Shown here piece after piece: positions 1 through 12,125 of a DNA stretch of 64,000 bases (its first letter is position 1; each line of letters begins with the position of its first letter). The stretch lies in the NCBI GenBank assembly GCA_039720395.1, contig CM077820.1:52195666-52259665 (forward strand), given 5' to 3'. This DNA is from Liquidambar formosana (taxonomy: Eukaryota; Streptophyta; Magnoliopsida; Saxifragales; Altingiaceae). The notes under the pieces are model-generated. The model was not told the origin of the DNA. It ran no database searches and saw only the letters and a program-made list of their open reading frames with translations. The position numbers and the translations under genes are program-made.

Positions 1-1397
1 TTGTTCAAACTTCTAATGCTTCCAAAAGAATGAAAACAATTTCTTTTTTATTTCTTTACCCATTTTCATTATCCAAACAGGGCAGGTTAATTCCCTTGCC
101 ATGCATAAAACTATTCTAATCCCAACACTGATTTCTACTTATAAATTAATCCTCACCAACGACACGTAGTTGAGCGCAATTAGCTGCCAGAGGTGAGTAG
201 TGTACGTGGGGGTTAGATCAGCTGTAGTTGGATCGCTTTAACATGTCCAAACGTCAAAGATTGGAATTGAGATTGCAATCCCTATAACAGAGCCCAGTGC
301 TCTTGCCTCTTGGAGATTTTACTATGGACACCAACTGGATTCAGAAATGTGAATCTTCGCCACTTAGGCACTTATGGGTCCTGGCAATAAAGCCACTCTG
401 AGAGGCTGATTGAATAACGATTAACATACACATGATTGCTGAATATTGATGCATGATATGGAAAATGGTCCCTTCAAGCTTGAGTCAACTCTTGATAACA
501 ATCAAATGAGTATCAGAGACACAGGCAATTTTCATTCAAATCAATGGAATTTCAGCAAGCACATAACTTTCATCCGCAGCATTTACAAAACTCCTCATAT
601 ACGCATTTTTTACGAACACATGGCGTGCATAGTCATCCATGCAACTAAAAGAAAAAATGTAAAATGAAATAGAAGAAAAGGAAGAATTGGAGGATCATTG
701 TTTCGAATAAACATATTTGAATTTTTTTTTAGTAAGAGATTGTTTTTTGCACCCACCACATCGATACAGCACGACCACACTCATTTATCAAAGAAGATGA
801 AACTTTTTGGAACATGGTATTCCCCTAATGGAAAAACTTGTATATCACCGTATTACCAATTTCTAAGGAAATTTAAGATGAAAATATTATGATTCTAATT
901 TCTTTTCACTTATTAAAAATTTAAAAGGGGATAAAAATACTTGGTGCTTTGAATGTGCATACTTGATTTTATAGCATGAAAGAGAGATAGATTGTTTTAT
1001 CATTACGGCGAGAGATCGGAGTTATATACAATTTACATGAAAATGTTTTAATTCCAATTTTTAAGGAAAAATGACAAAAGAAAAGTGGAAGAACATCGTG
1101 ACTTGAATGTGCATACTAAATTTTGGAAAGAGAGAGAGGCAAAATGAAATAGAACAAAAAATGTAGAATAGGAAGAACCTTGCATGTGTTTCGAATGGAC
1201 CATTATTTTATTTTATTTTTTTGGCATAAGAAAAGAGATTACTTTTATCATTATGGCAAAAAACTTGTATACATTTCACATGAAAATGTTTAATTTGATT
1301 GCAATTTCTTTTGACTGAAATAAAAGAAAAAGGCAAAAGATGAAAGGAAAAGTTGGTTCGAATCTTGTTCTTTGAATGTGTGTACTCGATTTTTGTA

Positions 1398-1401
<4 letters not shown>

Positions 1402-1429
<28 letters not shown>
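1402..1429. repeat. (AG)n microsatellite
   Basis: Uninterrupted AG dinucleotide run, also present but shorter in flank copy B near 27499-27521. Confidence 0.9.
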
Positions 1430-1432
<3 letters not shown>

Positions 1433-1671
1433 AAAATAACCCAAAAAAAAAGTATAAGTATCGTATTGCTTTGAATGTGCGTAGTAACGAGTAAGGAATA
1501 AAGTGGGTGTGAGTTGGACTAGTGAAATTAAGAGCAAAGAATAATACTTTCTAAAGTGAGCTTCAGTGGGCTGGCTTTGTTGTCTTCTTCTTGAGCCTTC
1601 CTCGTGGTTCATGAGTAAAAGATGGAAGCGTTAAGTTCGAGGGTTCTATCTAGAATCAATTTTGTATATGG

Positions 1672-1827
1672 GTTAATGTGTGAACGATGGCTCGCTGTTG
1701 GGTAACCCAGGGCCCGCAGGTGCTGATAGCGCGATTAGAGAGTAGAGACCCATAATAGAGACGGATTGTGGGCTTCGTTAGAAAAGTGGGTACCAACAAC
1801 AATGGTGCAGCTGAATCATGTCACATG
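1672..1827 (+). pseudogene. LINE-type ribonuclease H (RVT_3) fragment
   Basis: Reading from about 1680 gives VNDGSLLGNPGPAGADSAIR, which matches the start of the RNase H-like domain at the C-terminus of plant non-LTR retrotransposon polyproteins. It retains the aspartate of the NDG start and the NPGPAGAG-type loop. The frame is lost within about 25 codons. The fragment is split by the hAT-like insertion at 1828 and resumes at 3314-3345. Copy B carries the same fragment at 27770-27836. This is a relic, not a gene. Confidence 0.6.
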
Positions 1828-2346
1828 TAGTGGTGCAACTCGGTACGGGATGGTATGGGATAGGGGTATTTTTGGACCGTCCTGAAATAATTCGGGACTT
1901 GAAAATTGGTACTGAAACTGAACCGATTTGTACATTATCCCAGACCATACCATACCAAAAAATACCGCTCCAGAATGGTCCGGTTATCGGTATTTATTAG
2001 TTTGTTTTCCTTAAGTAAAAAATTAAAAATAACTACTTCCAACCAAATATTGTCAGCTTGATTAGTCACAAAAATAAGCTACTTCATTGCACATTTGCAC
2101 TTGGCCATCAAGGATTTACAAATTCAGCAGAAAAGAAAAGATTCAAATTCAGCAGAGATTCAAAAAAATAACAAAAATCTGTATTACAAATTCAGCAGAA
2201 AATAATTAAAAAAAAATTAACAAGATATCCTAATATCCTATGATACAATCACTAAATCATGCAACTAAATGAACTAATTAACAGTAGATGAGATTACAAA
2301 TTAAAAGAACAAACCCTATGTAAAAATAAAACTATGGTAGCAGAAA

Positions 2347-2377
<31 letters not shown>

Positions 2378-3073
2378 CCCCTCAAACCCTTAACAATAGA
2401 GTGAAAAAGAGAGGGGAAAAAAAATCAACCAAATTAAGACACCTAACCCTAAACCAGTCACAAATTGGGTAGAGACTAGAGAGGAAGAGAGAGAATTCCA
2501 ACCTACAGATGGAGATTGCCGAAGATGATGATCGGTAAACAAAGCTCAGAAGTCAGATCTACAAAAATATCAACCGATTCGAACATAAGGTATTGGAAAT
2601 TAATGGAAAAAAATAAGGGAAAAAAGAAGGGGATTTGGGACCTTTGTGGTGACGCCATGACAGTGTGCTTGGCTAGTGGAGACGTGGAGTGGTGGGTGGT
2701 GGGTGGTGACTGCCGGACTGGTTGAGTGAGGCTGAGGTGAGTTGAGTAACGACTCACTAGTGTGCGAGGCGAAGTTGCGGACTCTCGTGTGCCTGGTGGA
2801 GACGTGGAAACGGTGTAGTGGTGGTTGCCTGGCTGAGTGGCTGGTGGCTAGTGAAGACGTGGAGTTGTGGGTTGTGGCTGGAAACTAGTGACTGCCGGAC
2901 TGGAGAGTGCAACGGCGCCGAGGGAGAGGCCAAGAGAAACTGAGAATGAGATGAGAATGAGATGAGAACAGGTAGTTAGATAGGGTTTTTTTGTTTTAGG
3001 CAAAAGTCAAATAGGTTTTTTATTTTTTTTATTTTTTTTGTTATTAAGTAATAACGAAACGGAAATATTCCGA

Positions 3074-3118
<45 letters not shown>

Positions 3119-3313
3119 CACCGGTTCTTGGTCCGGGAATTTGGTACGAGACAGTTCTGAACACCCCTAAACCAAGTCCCAAACCGAAAAACATTCGATT
3201 TTTAAAAAAAGTCCCAAGTCCCGGACCAAACATTGTTTGTCCCAGACCGGACCGGACCGAATTGCTCGAAACAATCCGATCCTCAGAATTCCCCAAACGA
3301 AGTTGCAACCCTA
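1828..3313. mobile_element. Non-autonomous hAT-like transposon, 1486 bp
   Basis: Bounded by the 8-bp direct repeat gtcacatg (1820-1827 and 3314-3321). The inverted ends are TAGTGGTGCAACTCGG and, read inward from the right, TAGGGTTGCAACTTCG. Flank copy B has the uninterrupted site near 28318-28330, so this is an insertion made after, or segregating since, the duplication. The interior holds GGT(A/C)CGG-rich ends, a poly-A tract near 2355, a (TA)n run at 3077-3110 and GTGGTGG-rich segments. No transposase is visible. hAT assignment rests on the 8-bp duplication and TAGGG-type ends. Confidence 0.8.
3077..3110. repeat. (TA)n microsatellite
   Basis: Run of alternating TA inside the hAT-like element. 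Confidence 0.9.
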
Positions 3314-4080
3314 GTCACATGTACTTCAACTTGCATGGAATAAAAGAATTAGGAAGTTGCAGCTGGATCTGGCCGCTCAAAAGAAAAAAAAAAGTTTGGG
3401 ATTAACCAAAAAAAGAAAATAAAGTAGAACCCTTGCAAATTTCAAAAATGTGGATTCCAGTTAGTATTCCACGTCACCGATTATATGTAGTAGCACTTTA
3501 AACAAAGTTTTAAATGCAATGCTATTTCACCTATTTTTTTTTAATTATTAAAATATCAAAAGTTCTGAGATGTTTATGTATTCGACTAATGCCTCATAAT
3601 TACATGTAATCTTTTCCATCCCCTGAAGTATGGAGGTTAGCAAATAACACTTCTTATGTTTTAATTTTGTTAATGTGCCCTTTAGTTCAATTGGAAGACA
3701 AAACCAATCGTTGATAGCCACCCAATTGGTTGATTCCAACGATTTTGGGCAATACGAGTCCGTTAACGATATTACGTGCATAGCTACATGATTAATTTTC
3801 GTCAAATTTCATCAATGGCAAGTGACGGTTGGGGCACATTGACAAAAATTAAAACATAAGGGAGGCACATTGACAAAATTAAAACATAAGAGGGGGTTAT
3901 CTATTGACCCCCACACTTCAGGAGGGTTATTTGCAATTTATCCTAAATAAAAATCGACCTAAATAAAATCGACCCTGCTAAAATAAATTCTTAGCTCCAC
4001 CATTGCTCTTGTGCTCAATATAATGGAATTAATGAAAATATGCACCTTGGAGCACCGTAATATCAAGATCCTCGATTGCA

Positions 4081-4538
4081 GCTATTAATATTTGGGTCAG
4101 TGGGTCACAACCCGAACCATTAGTTTGCCCACGTGTGGGTGCTGGACCTTGGTGGCCAAGTCTCCTATTTAGTGAGAGTTTCCTAATTGTACATGGAAAC
4201 TAAGTCCTATTAGAGTTGGACCTAATAGGAGTATATAAGGGAAGTCTCTCTATGTGATTGAGACTCTCCCATCATTATTGCCTCCAGTAGAATATCTACC
4301 CCTCTCTCTCTCGTTCTCTCTTTATAGGATCACCATAGCCTAGTGGACTTGTAGCGTGGATACATAGGGAGAACTCTAGTAGCAATCCCTTTGACATTCA
4401 CAACGTAAAAGAGCATACACAGAGGTCGGTTCGTGCAACGGCTACGTGGGCTTGTAACAACAAACGACAAACGATTCTCAGGTCTCTTCCGCAAAGAGGT
4501 ATGTGGACCCGAATTTGTATGTTATAGCGTATTTACAT
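4081..4538 (+). mobile_element. Insertion resembling a solo LTR, about 458 bp
   Basis: Present only in flank copy A: copies B (near 29005) and C (near 23390) read straight from 'attgca' into 'gcaaacacag'. The insert has a promoter-like layout: a TATA-like box at 4232-4240 (gtatataagg), then a pyrimidine-rich CTCTCTCT tract near 4305, and an end in ...tttacat. This resembles an LTR U3-R-U5. However, a clean TG...CA boundary and a 5-bp target duplication are not obvious, so the class is inferred. Confidence 0.5.
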
Positions 4539-5532
4539 GCAAACACAGTTTGGGGGCAAATATTATCTTCTTGCCTTCGTAATGATGCATACAATAATTT
4601 TCGACAGAGTCAGAATCCAAACGCAAATTTTAATTTTCATGTCAAAATTAGACCCTCTATCTAAATATGAATATACTGAAACAATTTAACAAAGAACAAA
4701 ACGGCGTATGGTCCCATATATCTGACAAGTATATTTCTCTAATAAAATATAAATTTATAAGACAGGCAGAGAAACTAAAGGTAAAAAGATTTAAAACTTT
4801 GAGAATTGAATGAAATATGCATTTGACCAACAGCCACAATCTTCAAGAACTAAACAATATTTGACAAATAATGCTTTATAAAAAAATAACAATAATAATA
4901 AATAAATAAAAAAGGGCTCTTTGCCTCTGTGGCATTTATCTGTTCAGAGCAGAGAAGAAGCCAAAATAATTATTTTAGCATATGCTATGAAATATCATGT
5001 ACATGGTAGCATATGTCTTAGTAGTTAGTACCCAAAGAAAGACAAAAAGATTTTGGTCACACATAATTTGTTGAGCAGACTGAAGATATATGATTTAAAA
5101 AGAGAAAAAGAACAGATACTCAGGAAACCCACATTCAGGCCAAACCGGCACTCTAGCGCAATCCTTGGGATTTGCCATGTAAGTTTTCCTAAAACCAGAG
5201 TTTCTATTAGAATTTCTCTCTTCATAGATGAACATATTTTGGAACTTGTTTAATTTTTTTTCCTTTTCTTCTGGCTTGTTTGGATGAAGGGAAAGCAAAA
5301 ATAGGAGAAAATCAATGGTATTTTTTTCTGTGAGTATTATATTAAAAAAAGGCCAACTGGTTTGAGGACAAACAGGCTACTGCCTCTGGTTATTGAAAAA
5401 CCACAGGGGAAAGATAAGGAGATTTATGGAGGAAAACCTCTGGCTGAGAGAGAGAGAGAGAGATTGTGATTATGCTCATGTTATTTTGTTCAAACTTCCA
5501 ATGCTTCTAAAGAATGAAAACAAAAAAAATTA

Positions 5533-5787
5533 CTCCCTCCGTCCTAATTATAAAGATAGGTCATATTTGATATTTTTTTTTTCCCAAAATGTTAATCTAT
5601 TTTAAAGAGTCAAATCATAATTTTTTTTTTTAAAATTTTTTATACTACCCTTTGTTATTTTAAAAATTACTTTCAACACAAAAAAGTAGGAGAAGGTAAT
5701 TTTGGAAAAATTAAATTTAATAAAGGACAAATCAATGAAATGATATTTTTTTCTAAAACATGACTTATCTTTATAGGACGAAGTGAG
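5533..5787. mobile_element. Stowaway-like MITE (copy A)
   Basis: Ends are CTCCCTCCGTCC and, inverted, CTCACTTCGTCC, flanked by TA on both sides (5531-5532, 5788-5789). The same element sits at 30030-30322 in copy B, so it predates that duplication. The homologous stretch at window positions 3-110 lacks it. Confidence 0.85.
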
Positions 5788-6596
5788 TATTTTTTTTTAC
5801 CTTTTTTCATTATCCAAACACGGCCGGTCAATTCCTTAACCTTTTATGATATATAAATAAGTGATTATAGAAAAAAATAAAAAGTAACGTGTTGCTTTTA
5901 ATATTACAAAACACACAACACATAGGGTGAGCATCGTGCTGCCTTGAATGAGCATACTAATTAGTAAAATTAAGAAGTAACGAATAAAACTCTCTTAGGA
6001 ATAAAGTGGGTGCGAGTTTGCTCCTACAATTGATACTACTAGTAAAATTTAGAAGCAACGAATAATACTCTCTAAAGTGGGCTTAACTAGGCCGGCTTTG
6101 TTGCCTCCTTCTTGAGCCTTCCTTGTGGTTCATGATTAAAAGATGGAAAAGTTATGTTAACGGATTCGAGAGAGGTGTTGCTTTGAATGTGCACACTAGC
6201 GAATAAAGTTGGTTGATGTGAGTACGTTTGCGCTTACAATTGACAACACTGGTAAAATTAAGAAGCAAAGAATAATACTCTCTAAAGTTGGCTTAAGTAG
6301 GCCGGCTTTGTTTGTTCCTTCTTGGGCCTTCCTCGTGGTTCATGGAATCATGGTTAAAAGATGGAAACTTTAGGTAGGTTATATCTATCAATTCTGTATA
6401 GGAAAATACTAAGTTGTCTAAATTTTTTGCCCAAATACTCTTACATAAATGATGTGACAATCTTAACTTTCAGTCTGCTATGTATGAACAATTGTTTGTT
6501 TATAAAAAATTTTATTGGTTTATCCAATTGATGCATCATTTGGGTAAAAAAAGACTTGGGCAATATAGCATGACTCTTTTGTATATTGGTTAGTGT

Positions 6597-6940
6597 GTGA
6601 ACGTGGCTCCTCCTTGGGTAACCCCTGGGCCTACGGGTGCTGATGGCATGATTAAAGGCCCACATGAGAGATGGATTGTGGCCTTGTGGGGTTCATTAGA
6701 AAAGTGGGTAGCAGCAACAATGTTGCAATTGAATCATGGGCACTCAAAGATTGGCTTCAACTTGCATGGACGCCCAATCTGCTATTCGCCTTATGTCTTC
6801 TGGCGATGCTGATTTACACGTTCATGGCACTATAATTGATGATTGTAGGTATCTCCTCTATATGAATTGGCAAGTGACGACCTGTTACTCATATAGGGAG
6901 GCGAACCAATGTACGACCAAGGGACTAATTCCAGTATTAC
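6597..6940 (+). pseudogene. Degenerate LINE ribonuclease H (RVT_3) domain
   Basis: Two overlapping frames together spell a plant LINE RNase H domain. The first (6597 on) gives TPGPTGADGMIKGPHERW, the glycine-rich first strand. After a frameshift near 6740, the second gives DAQSAIRLMSSGDADLH, then IDDCRYLL and SYREANQC. These correspond to the ESDS..A, DDCR and REAN(Q/R)CAD blocks of the family. It is frameshifted, truncated and without an upstream reverse transcriptase, so it is a relic. It begins just after the shared flank block. Confidence 0.65.
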
Positions 6941-7060
6941 CTTTTCTATATTAGATAGATGTAGCTCCTATGTCTCTAATAATTTAAGATTAGTGTTACC
7001 TTTAACCATGATTATTATCAATTTATTATAAAAAAATAAAAATGTTTGTAATTGAAACCA

Positions 7061-7078
7061 CCCCCCCCCCCCCCCCCC

Positions 7079-7114
<36 letters not shown>
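7061..7114. repeat. Poly-C then poly-A tract
   Basis: About 20 C followed directly by over 30 A. Prone to length error in sequencing and assembly. Confidence 0.9.
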
Positions 7115-7115
<1 letters not shown>

Positions 7116-7356
7116 AGAGCAAGCTCTGTATTTTCCTTGCAAAATTCTAGTAATTTTTTATCTTCCTCACGTACAACGTGTATCGAACCATTCCAAAGTT
7201 TTGGAAATCTTCTAGGTTGGGTTTGATTACCTTAAAAGGGAGGCAAGAGTAACATCCCCTCCCAGAGTGCTGCAACGTACACCAGGGGAATCATTAGTGT
7301 CATCAAACCCAGCCGGAGACCAAAAAAGGAAAAAAGAAAAGAATAGAGAGAGCTAC

Positions 7357-8005
7357 ATGCATATGGGTTCTACTTCAACAGATATGGATCCGGAAGCAAA
7401 GATTACACGCATGTATCCTGATTTGCTCCATGCCGCAGAAGATGGCCGCATTGATACCTTCGAGAACTACACAGAGCGCCTTCATCTCCTCCTAACCCCA
7501 AATAAGAACACAATTCTCCATATCAACATCACCGCCCAGCGTCGAGAAAAGGAGTCCACAGAATTGGTGGGACAGATCCTTGAAAAGTGTCCGTCACTGT
7601 TACGACAAGCGAATGCAAACGATGAAATTCCGCTACATTTGGCAGCAAGGTACGGCCTTTCTGATACAGTAAAATTTCTCATTGAACGTGCAAAAACTCT
7701 CCATCAAGAAGACCCCGAGAAAGGAGATGTGAGGCAGATGGTGTGGATGACCAATAAAGAGAAAGACACGGCCTTGCACGAGGCGATCCGATTCAATCAC
7801 ATTGATGTAGTGAAGTTACTGATCAAAGAAGACCCTGATTTGTCGAATTCGGCTAATGCGGCCGGTGAGACTCCGCTGTACCTGGCTGCAGAGAGAGGCT
7901 TTCGTAGTTTGGTGAAGGAAATATTGGAAACTTGCGTGTCACCAGCTCATGGTGGCCCCAATGGTAGAACCGCTTTGCATGCCGCCGTAATTGGCAATTA
8001 CGAAG
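7357..8005 (+). CDS. Ankyrin copy 1, exon 1
   Basis: The start is taken at 7357 (MHMGSTSTDM). A second ATG at 7363 aligns better with MQEGSTSTGM of copy 2 and is equally possible. The upstream open frame to 7267 has no ATG. Ankyrin motifs seen: IPLHLAARYG (about residue 90), TALHEAIRFNHIDVVKLLI (about 140), TPLYLAAERGF (about 175) and TALHAAVIG (about 208). The exon ends at GAAG|GTAGTA. The bases aaggtacg at 7647-7654 are uninterrupted here, whereas copy 2 has an insertion at that point. Confidence 0.85.
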
Positions 8006-10886
8006 GTAGTAATTATGAAAGTACTGGTACATCCACCGCATCCATTATTCACTTTTTCAAAGTTCAGAGGATTCAATTTTTTGATTAATTATTATTATTA
8101 TAATTATGCAATTGTCACATCTGCTAATAGATCCTTTCCGTGGATGAAATCGATAGCCTTATTAATTTCATAATTATAGTGTTCTATTGTAATTAATTGT
8201 TTTTTAAACTTAAAATAATTCAGTTATGTACAGTTATCAAGTTCCAAAACTCCTGATCCCACAAACTCCTAAACCCCAATGCTTAATTATCTCCCTCTGT
8301 CCCCTCTTCTCTCTCGAAAGAGACTGTCACAATCAATACGGTTAACATCTTCTTCCTATCTCTCATGCAATGTCCCATTCTCATGCCTTACCATTTCTAT
8401 CACCAGAGATAAGTGATTAATCTGAGGAAAAAAAAAAAAAAAAAAAAAGTATGAAACAATCACTTTCGTCGAACTCTCAAAGTTTATTTGATATGTTTTT
8501 TTTTTTTTTTTTTTTTGGTTCCCCAAGGTGTCCCCAGGCTTCGCCTAGGACTAATCCTCCAAGGTATTGTCGGGCGCCGAAGCGGGGACCTCTCCTTAGA
8601 AAGTTTGCTACATCCACAAAGGTTCGAACCCGAGACCCCTTATTTAAGCGACCAGAGCCCCTTCCACTTAGGCCAACTTTCGTTAGTTGTATTTGATATG
8701 TTTCGTGCCATGGTAATCAAATGCATCTATTTGTTACATCAATAGTATTTATGATAGAAACAAATATTAGTTACACATGAATTGCATATGTGTGTAGAAA
8801 TTTTTAAGACAACATATGTTTATTTTCTTATATGATCAGTACCATGCATTAGAGGTTATAGCCCATGTATGTGCAGTGAGAAAAGAACTTTTAACACACA
8901 TAATTTATGTTACTTTTTTTCCCCTTGTCTAGTTTTTCATTTTCTAATGGTTTTAGTTGAAAGATATACGTGAGGGTGCAGTGGTGCACAACAGGACAAG
9001 GTGGTGTACGATTTTTTACATTTTCTTTTTTTTGGTGGTCTTTTGTCTTTTGTCTTTTTAATTTATATTTAGAACGAGCTTCACATGGTGTCACGCTATT
9101 TGGAGAAGGTGAAGTGCTACTAATATTTTTGGGAAATTTTAAATACATCATTTTATGTGCAGCACCAAAATACAGCATTTTATGTGATACTATGTGTATA
9201 GATCAAAACTCGTTTAATTTATTTAATAGATTTTTTTTTTTTTTTGTTAATATGGATTAGGTGCTAGATGAAAGATGCTTCATATAGTATTGCCTTATTT
9301 TTTTCTCCTAGTTTTGGGTGCATTCGTTCAAAGGGACCGCTTCTTTCTTGAGGTTCGTCGAAAGAACTCTCCTCTTGAAATTTTTTCATATGATTATATA
9401 GTCATCACCTCCGGCCCTCCTGCCTTCTGGCCCTTAACCTGCCCCTTGTATGGTGGATAAAATGCATGATGTAGTCCCATTTATCAAAATACATGTTTCA
9501 TCTCTAATTTTTTATGTAATGCTTGAGAAATTGTTTTTTCATGCCACCATGCATAACAGTCCATTTGAAGTTTAGAGTTTAGACTCTTGGAAATGTCCAC
9601 AATCAATTAATTTATATCCATATTTTTTTTATTGTGTTTTATTTCTAAGACTTTTATCAAATACTCAAAGGTTTTTTATTTTTATTTTTAATCCTCCTAT
9701 AGTTTTGACTAAAAGTGACAACTTTATTTTATTTTATTTTTAGTGCAAACAACTCTAAATATTATTAATAAAGAAAATAAAATAAAATAAAAAAGAAGAC
9801 AATAAAAGATAATAGACAAGTTTGGTTTTGGTAACTTATAACATGTCAATTACAAACCAGCTCACAATCTCCAACTTTTTGAGATACGTAAGAGATCAGG
9901 CTTGTAAAGAAAACAAAAATCTCTCAATAAAGATATATATTCAAGTCCTAGCTCTAATCTTCAAGTATGAAATATTCATATTTAACGGTTTTTGTAGAAT
10001 TCCTATACATCTGGAAAATGGTAGGACACACTAGATATGGCCAGCTTGGCCTATTGCTTAAGGCCTTTTGGTTCTTCTTTTTTTGTTTTTTTAAATTATT
10101 TTTTTAATTGGGAATTAATTAGATAAAATAGGCATAAAGGAGTTTTTGTTAACCCTCCTTTCTTCCACATCATTAATGATTAAATTGATTTATTTGAGAA
10201 TAATTAAAAGTAACTCATTGAATTTTATGTTGAGCGTTAGAAAAAGAATTGGGAAAAAAAAAAAAAATCTATAATTAGACCTTGGATTAAGCAGTGCTGC
10301 TATAGCCACCCCTTTGGGTAAAGACATGCAGATTAATTAATTCAATTTCTTTTTATTAAAAAATTCGATTTATTCCATTTTTAATAATCAATATTTAATT
10401 TTCTGGCATAATTGGTATAAGCTAGGCAAATATATTATATATGTTTATCCTCTTGCCGGAAGGAGTTGCCTGAAGGAGTTTAAGAAGCCACGTACATGGG
10501 ATTTGCAAGCTTTCACTAGGGGATTTATGTAGCAGTGGTTTACATGAGGATCGGCTTACATGGTAGTCTTGAGTCTCTATCGAGTCTTGTTAGTTTCCTT
10601 TATAGTACATATGGGTCTCTGGTTTTTTATCCGAGTTTAAGGTTTTTCCATGTAAATCTTTGTGTTGTTCTTGTTTCTCTCATCAGTTGATTATTGTGAG
10701 TGTTTTGTTTGACTTAATTTTTAGGTTGGGTAAACATTAGTGCTCAACCTATTTACCTTCCATCTAGCTTGCTTTGTGAATTCATAGTCTATTGGTTAAA
10801 TCATAGAAGAGATTTTTCACCATCTTAAGATGTTTTATAGGTGCTTGTACACATATTAAATAACTAATTTTTCTAATTTATTTTAG
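8006..10886 (+). other. Intron 1 of ankyrin copy 1
   Basis: Starts GTAGTA and ends TTTATTTTAG. It contains the SINE-like insert at 8496-8689. The 3' part (about 10440-10886) is homologous to the matching intron of copy 2 (about 40100-40963). No other gene is evident between about 8700 and 10430, which is AT-rich. Confidence 0.8.
8496..8689 (-). mobile_element. tRNA-derived SINE-like element
   Basis: On the minus strand it shows an A-box-like stretch (TGGCCTAAGTGG) and a B-box-like stretch (GGGTTCGAACC), and it ends in a long A tract (poly-T on the plus strand, from 8496). It is flanked by the 11-bp direct repeat tatttgatatg (8485-8495 and 8690-8700). Internal pol III boxes, an A-tail and a target duplication are the SINE signature. 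It is not a functional tRNA. Confidence 0.75.
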
Positions 10887-11441
10887 AAATTCTATTGTGC
10901 ATTCTGGGAATGAAAGAGGCTCGTCTAATTACCAAAGAAGCAGACCAACAAGGGTGGACTCCGCTCCACTATGCTGCACTCTTGGGTTATTCTAGTATGG
11001 TATCGTGCGTTACTACGTGATGATGCATCTGCAGCTTACATCACAGATAGAGATGGTAGGAGGACAGCTCTTCACATTGCGGCCAGCAAGGGACATGAGC
11101 AAGTAGTGAAAGCACTTATAGGTCACAGTTCAGATTGTTGTGAACTCGTTGACAAAAATGGTTGGAATTTTATTCACTTTGCCGCAGAGAGCGGGAATCT
11201 AAGCACGGTTAAAGTTGTCTTTGAAAATTATTCGCTCACTCACCTTTTAAATGGGAAGGATAACGAGGGGAAGACACCTCTCCATCTGCTTGCCAATCAT
11301 CATGGGCCAGACACTAGACTCTACTCGTTGGTTTCCGATCTCATAAAGCACCCTAGAGTCGATAAGATGGCCTTTAACAAGAAAAACTTGAACGCTTTTG
11401 ACATCATAAGTGCTAATCCTACGTCCACACTAAAATGGAAG
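10887..11441 (+). CDS. Ankyrin copy 1, exon 2 (frameshifted)
   Basis: Acceptor at ATTTTAG|AAATTC, donor at GGAAG|GTAAGA. Phase-1 entry gives EILLCILGMKEARL, then the ankyrin motif TPLHYAALLGYSSMV. The frame then breaks: one extra base relative to copy 2 between 11001 and 11013 gives a TGA at 11018-11020. The shifted frame carries on as LLRDDASAAYITDRDG, TALHIAASKGHEQVV, NFIHFAAESGNLSTV and TPLHLLANHHGPDT, well conserved with copy 2. Confidence 0.8.
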
Positions 11442-11921
11442 GTAAGACTTTCTTTTGCATGGACTTCACAATCAAATGTAATTTAACAAAATTATTTATT
11501 AAAAAAAATGAATTTTTGTATTTATGCAAATAGGCTATTTTCTACAATAAAATGCTAGTTTTATTGTCATTTTTACTAAATCTCCTGTCAAATGTTTGAT
11601 GTGATAGTGCTGGAATGACATAATAACTGACGTGGCATCATATATCATCGGTCATGTTAATACTAACTAAGATATTGTTGTTGTCATATATATGTTGGCA
11701 TAGAGGTGGAGAGAAAGGTGTATATAAATATATATATATATATATAGTGTGTACGGTAGTTTTTTCAATTTTAATAATTCTAAATTTAACCCTCCCAAAA
11801 TGTTATTTTGCTCCCAAAAAATTGATCATTTCATAAATTTGACCCTCAAACAAAGGGCAAAAATCAAAACCCCTTTTATTTTATAACTTTTATTTATTTT
11901 TTATTTTTATAATTACAAATT

Positions 11922-12125
11922 GGGTTTTCTTAACGTGTGCCCTAAGGGCACATGTTAAATTGAAATTAATGACTCAATCATTGCATGAGAAATGATGAAA
12001 ATGTATAGAAAATGATAAAAGTTGTTTAGAAAAATATGAAAATGCTTGAAAAACTCTGTGTAAACACATTTCTCCATGTAATAATTGGGTCCTTAATTGT
12101 AGGTAACGTGTGCCCTAAGAAAACC
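11922..12125. mobile_element. MULE-like foldback MITE, 204 bp
   Basis: Ends GGGTTTTCTTAACGTGTGCC and inverted GGTTTTCTTAGGGCACACG. Absent at the matching intron position of copy 2, where 'aattacaaatt' runs on. A close relative is at 53179-53373. Confidence 0.65.

Larger units (their letters stand above)
3..6562. repeat. Segmental duplication, flank copy A
   Basis: This block matches 25132-31116 (copy B) along its length with high identity. Copy C (23280-24490) matches part of it, around 3980-5390. It precedes ankyrin copy 1. Differences from copy B are mostly discrete insertions: a hAT-like element at 1828-3313 and an LTR-like insert at 4081-4538 are here but not in B. The block is itself internally repetitive: its first 110 bases recur near 5488-5840 around a Stowaway MITE, and a unit with 'aataatactctctaaagtgg' recurs near 1540, 6060 and 6270. 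Short ORFs such as 446-667 are conserved between copies but show no domain. The left edge is cut by the window. Confidence 0.9.

Noticed and set aside
446..667. 73-codon open frame conserved in both flank copies (446-667 and 26191-26412)
   Set aside because: Conservation is explained by the recent block duplication; no domain, no splice context and no codon-level signal.
1208..1612. 134-codon minus-strand frame, also present at 27304-27735
   Set aside because: Runs through a (GA)n microsatellite and degenerate repeats; low-complexity serine/leucine product without domain.
8560..8680. tRNA-like boxes suggesting a tRNA gene
   Set aside because: Poly-A tail and flanking direct repeats show a SINE; no cloverleaf can be drawn with confidence.
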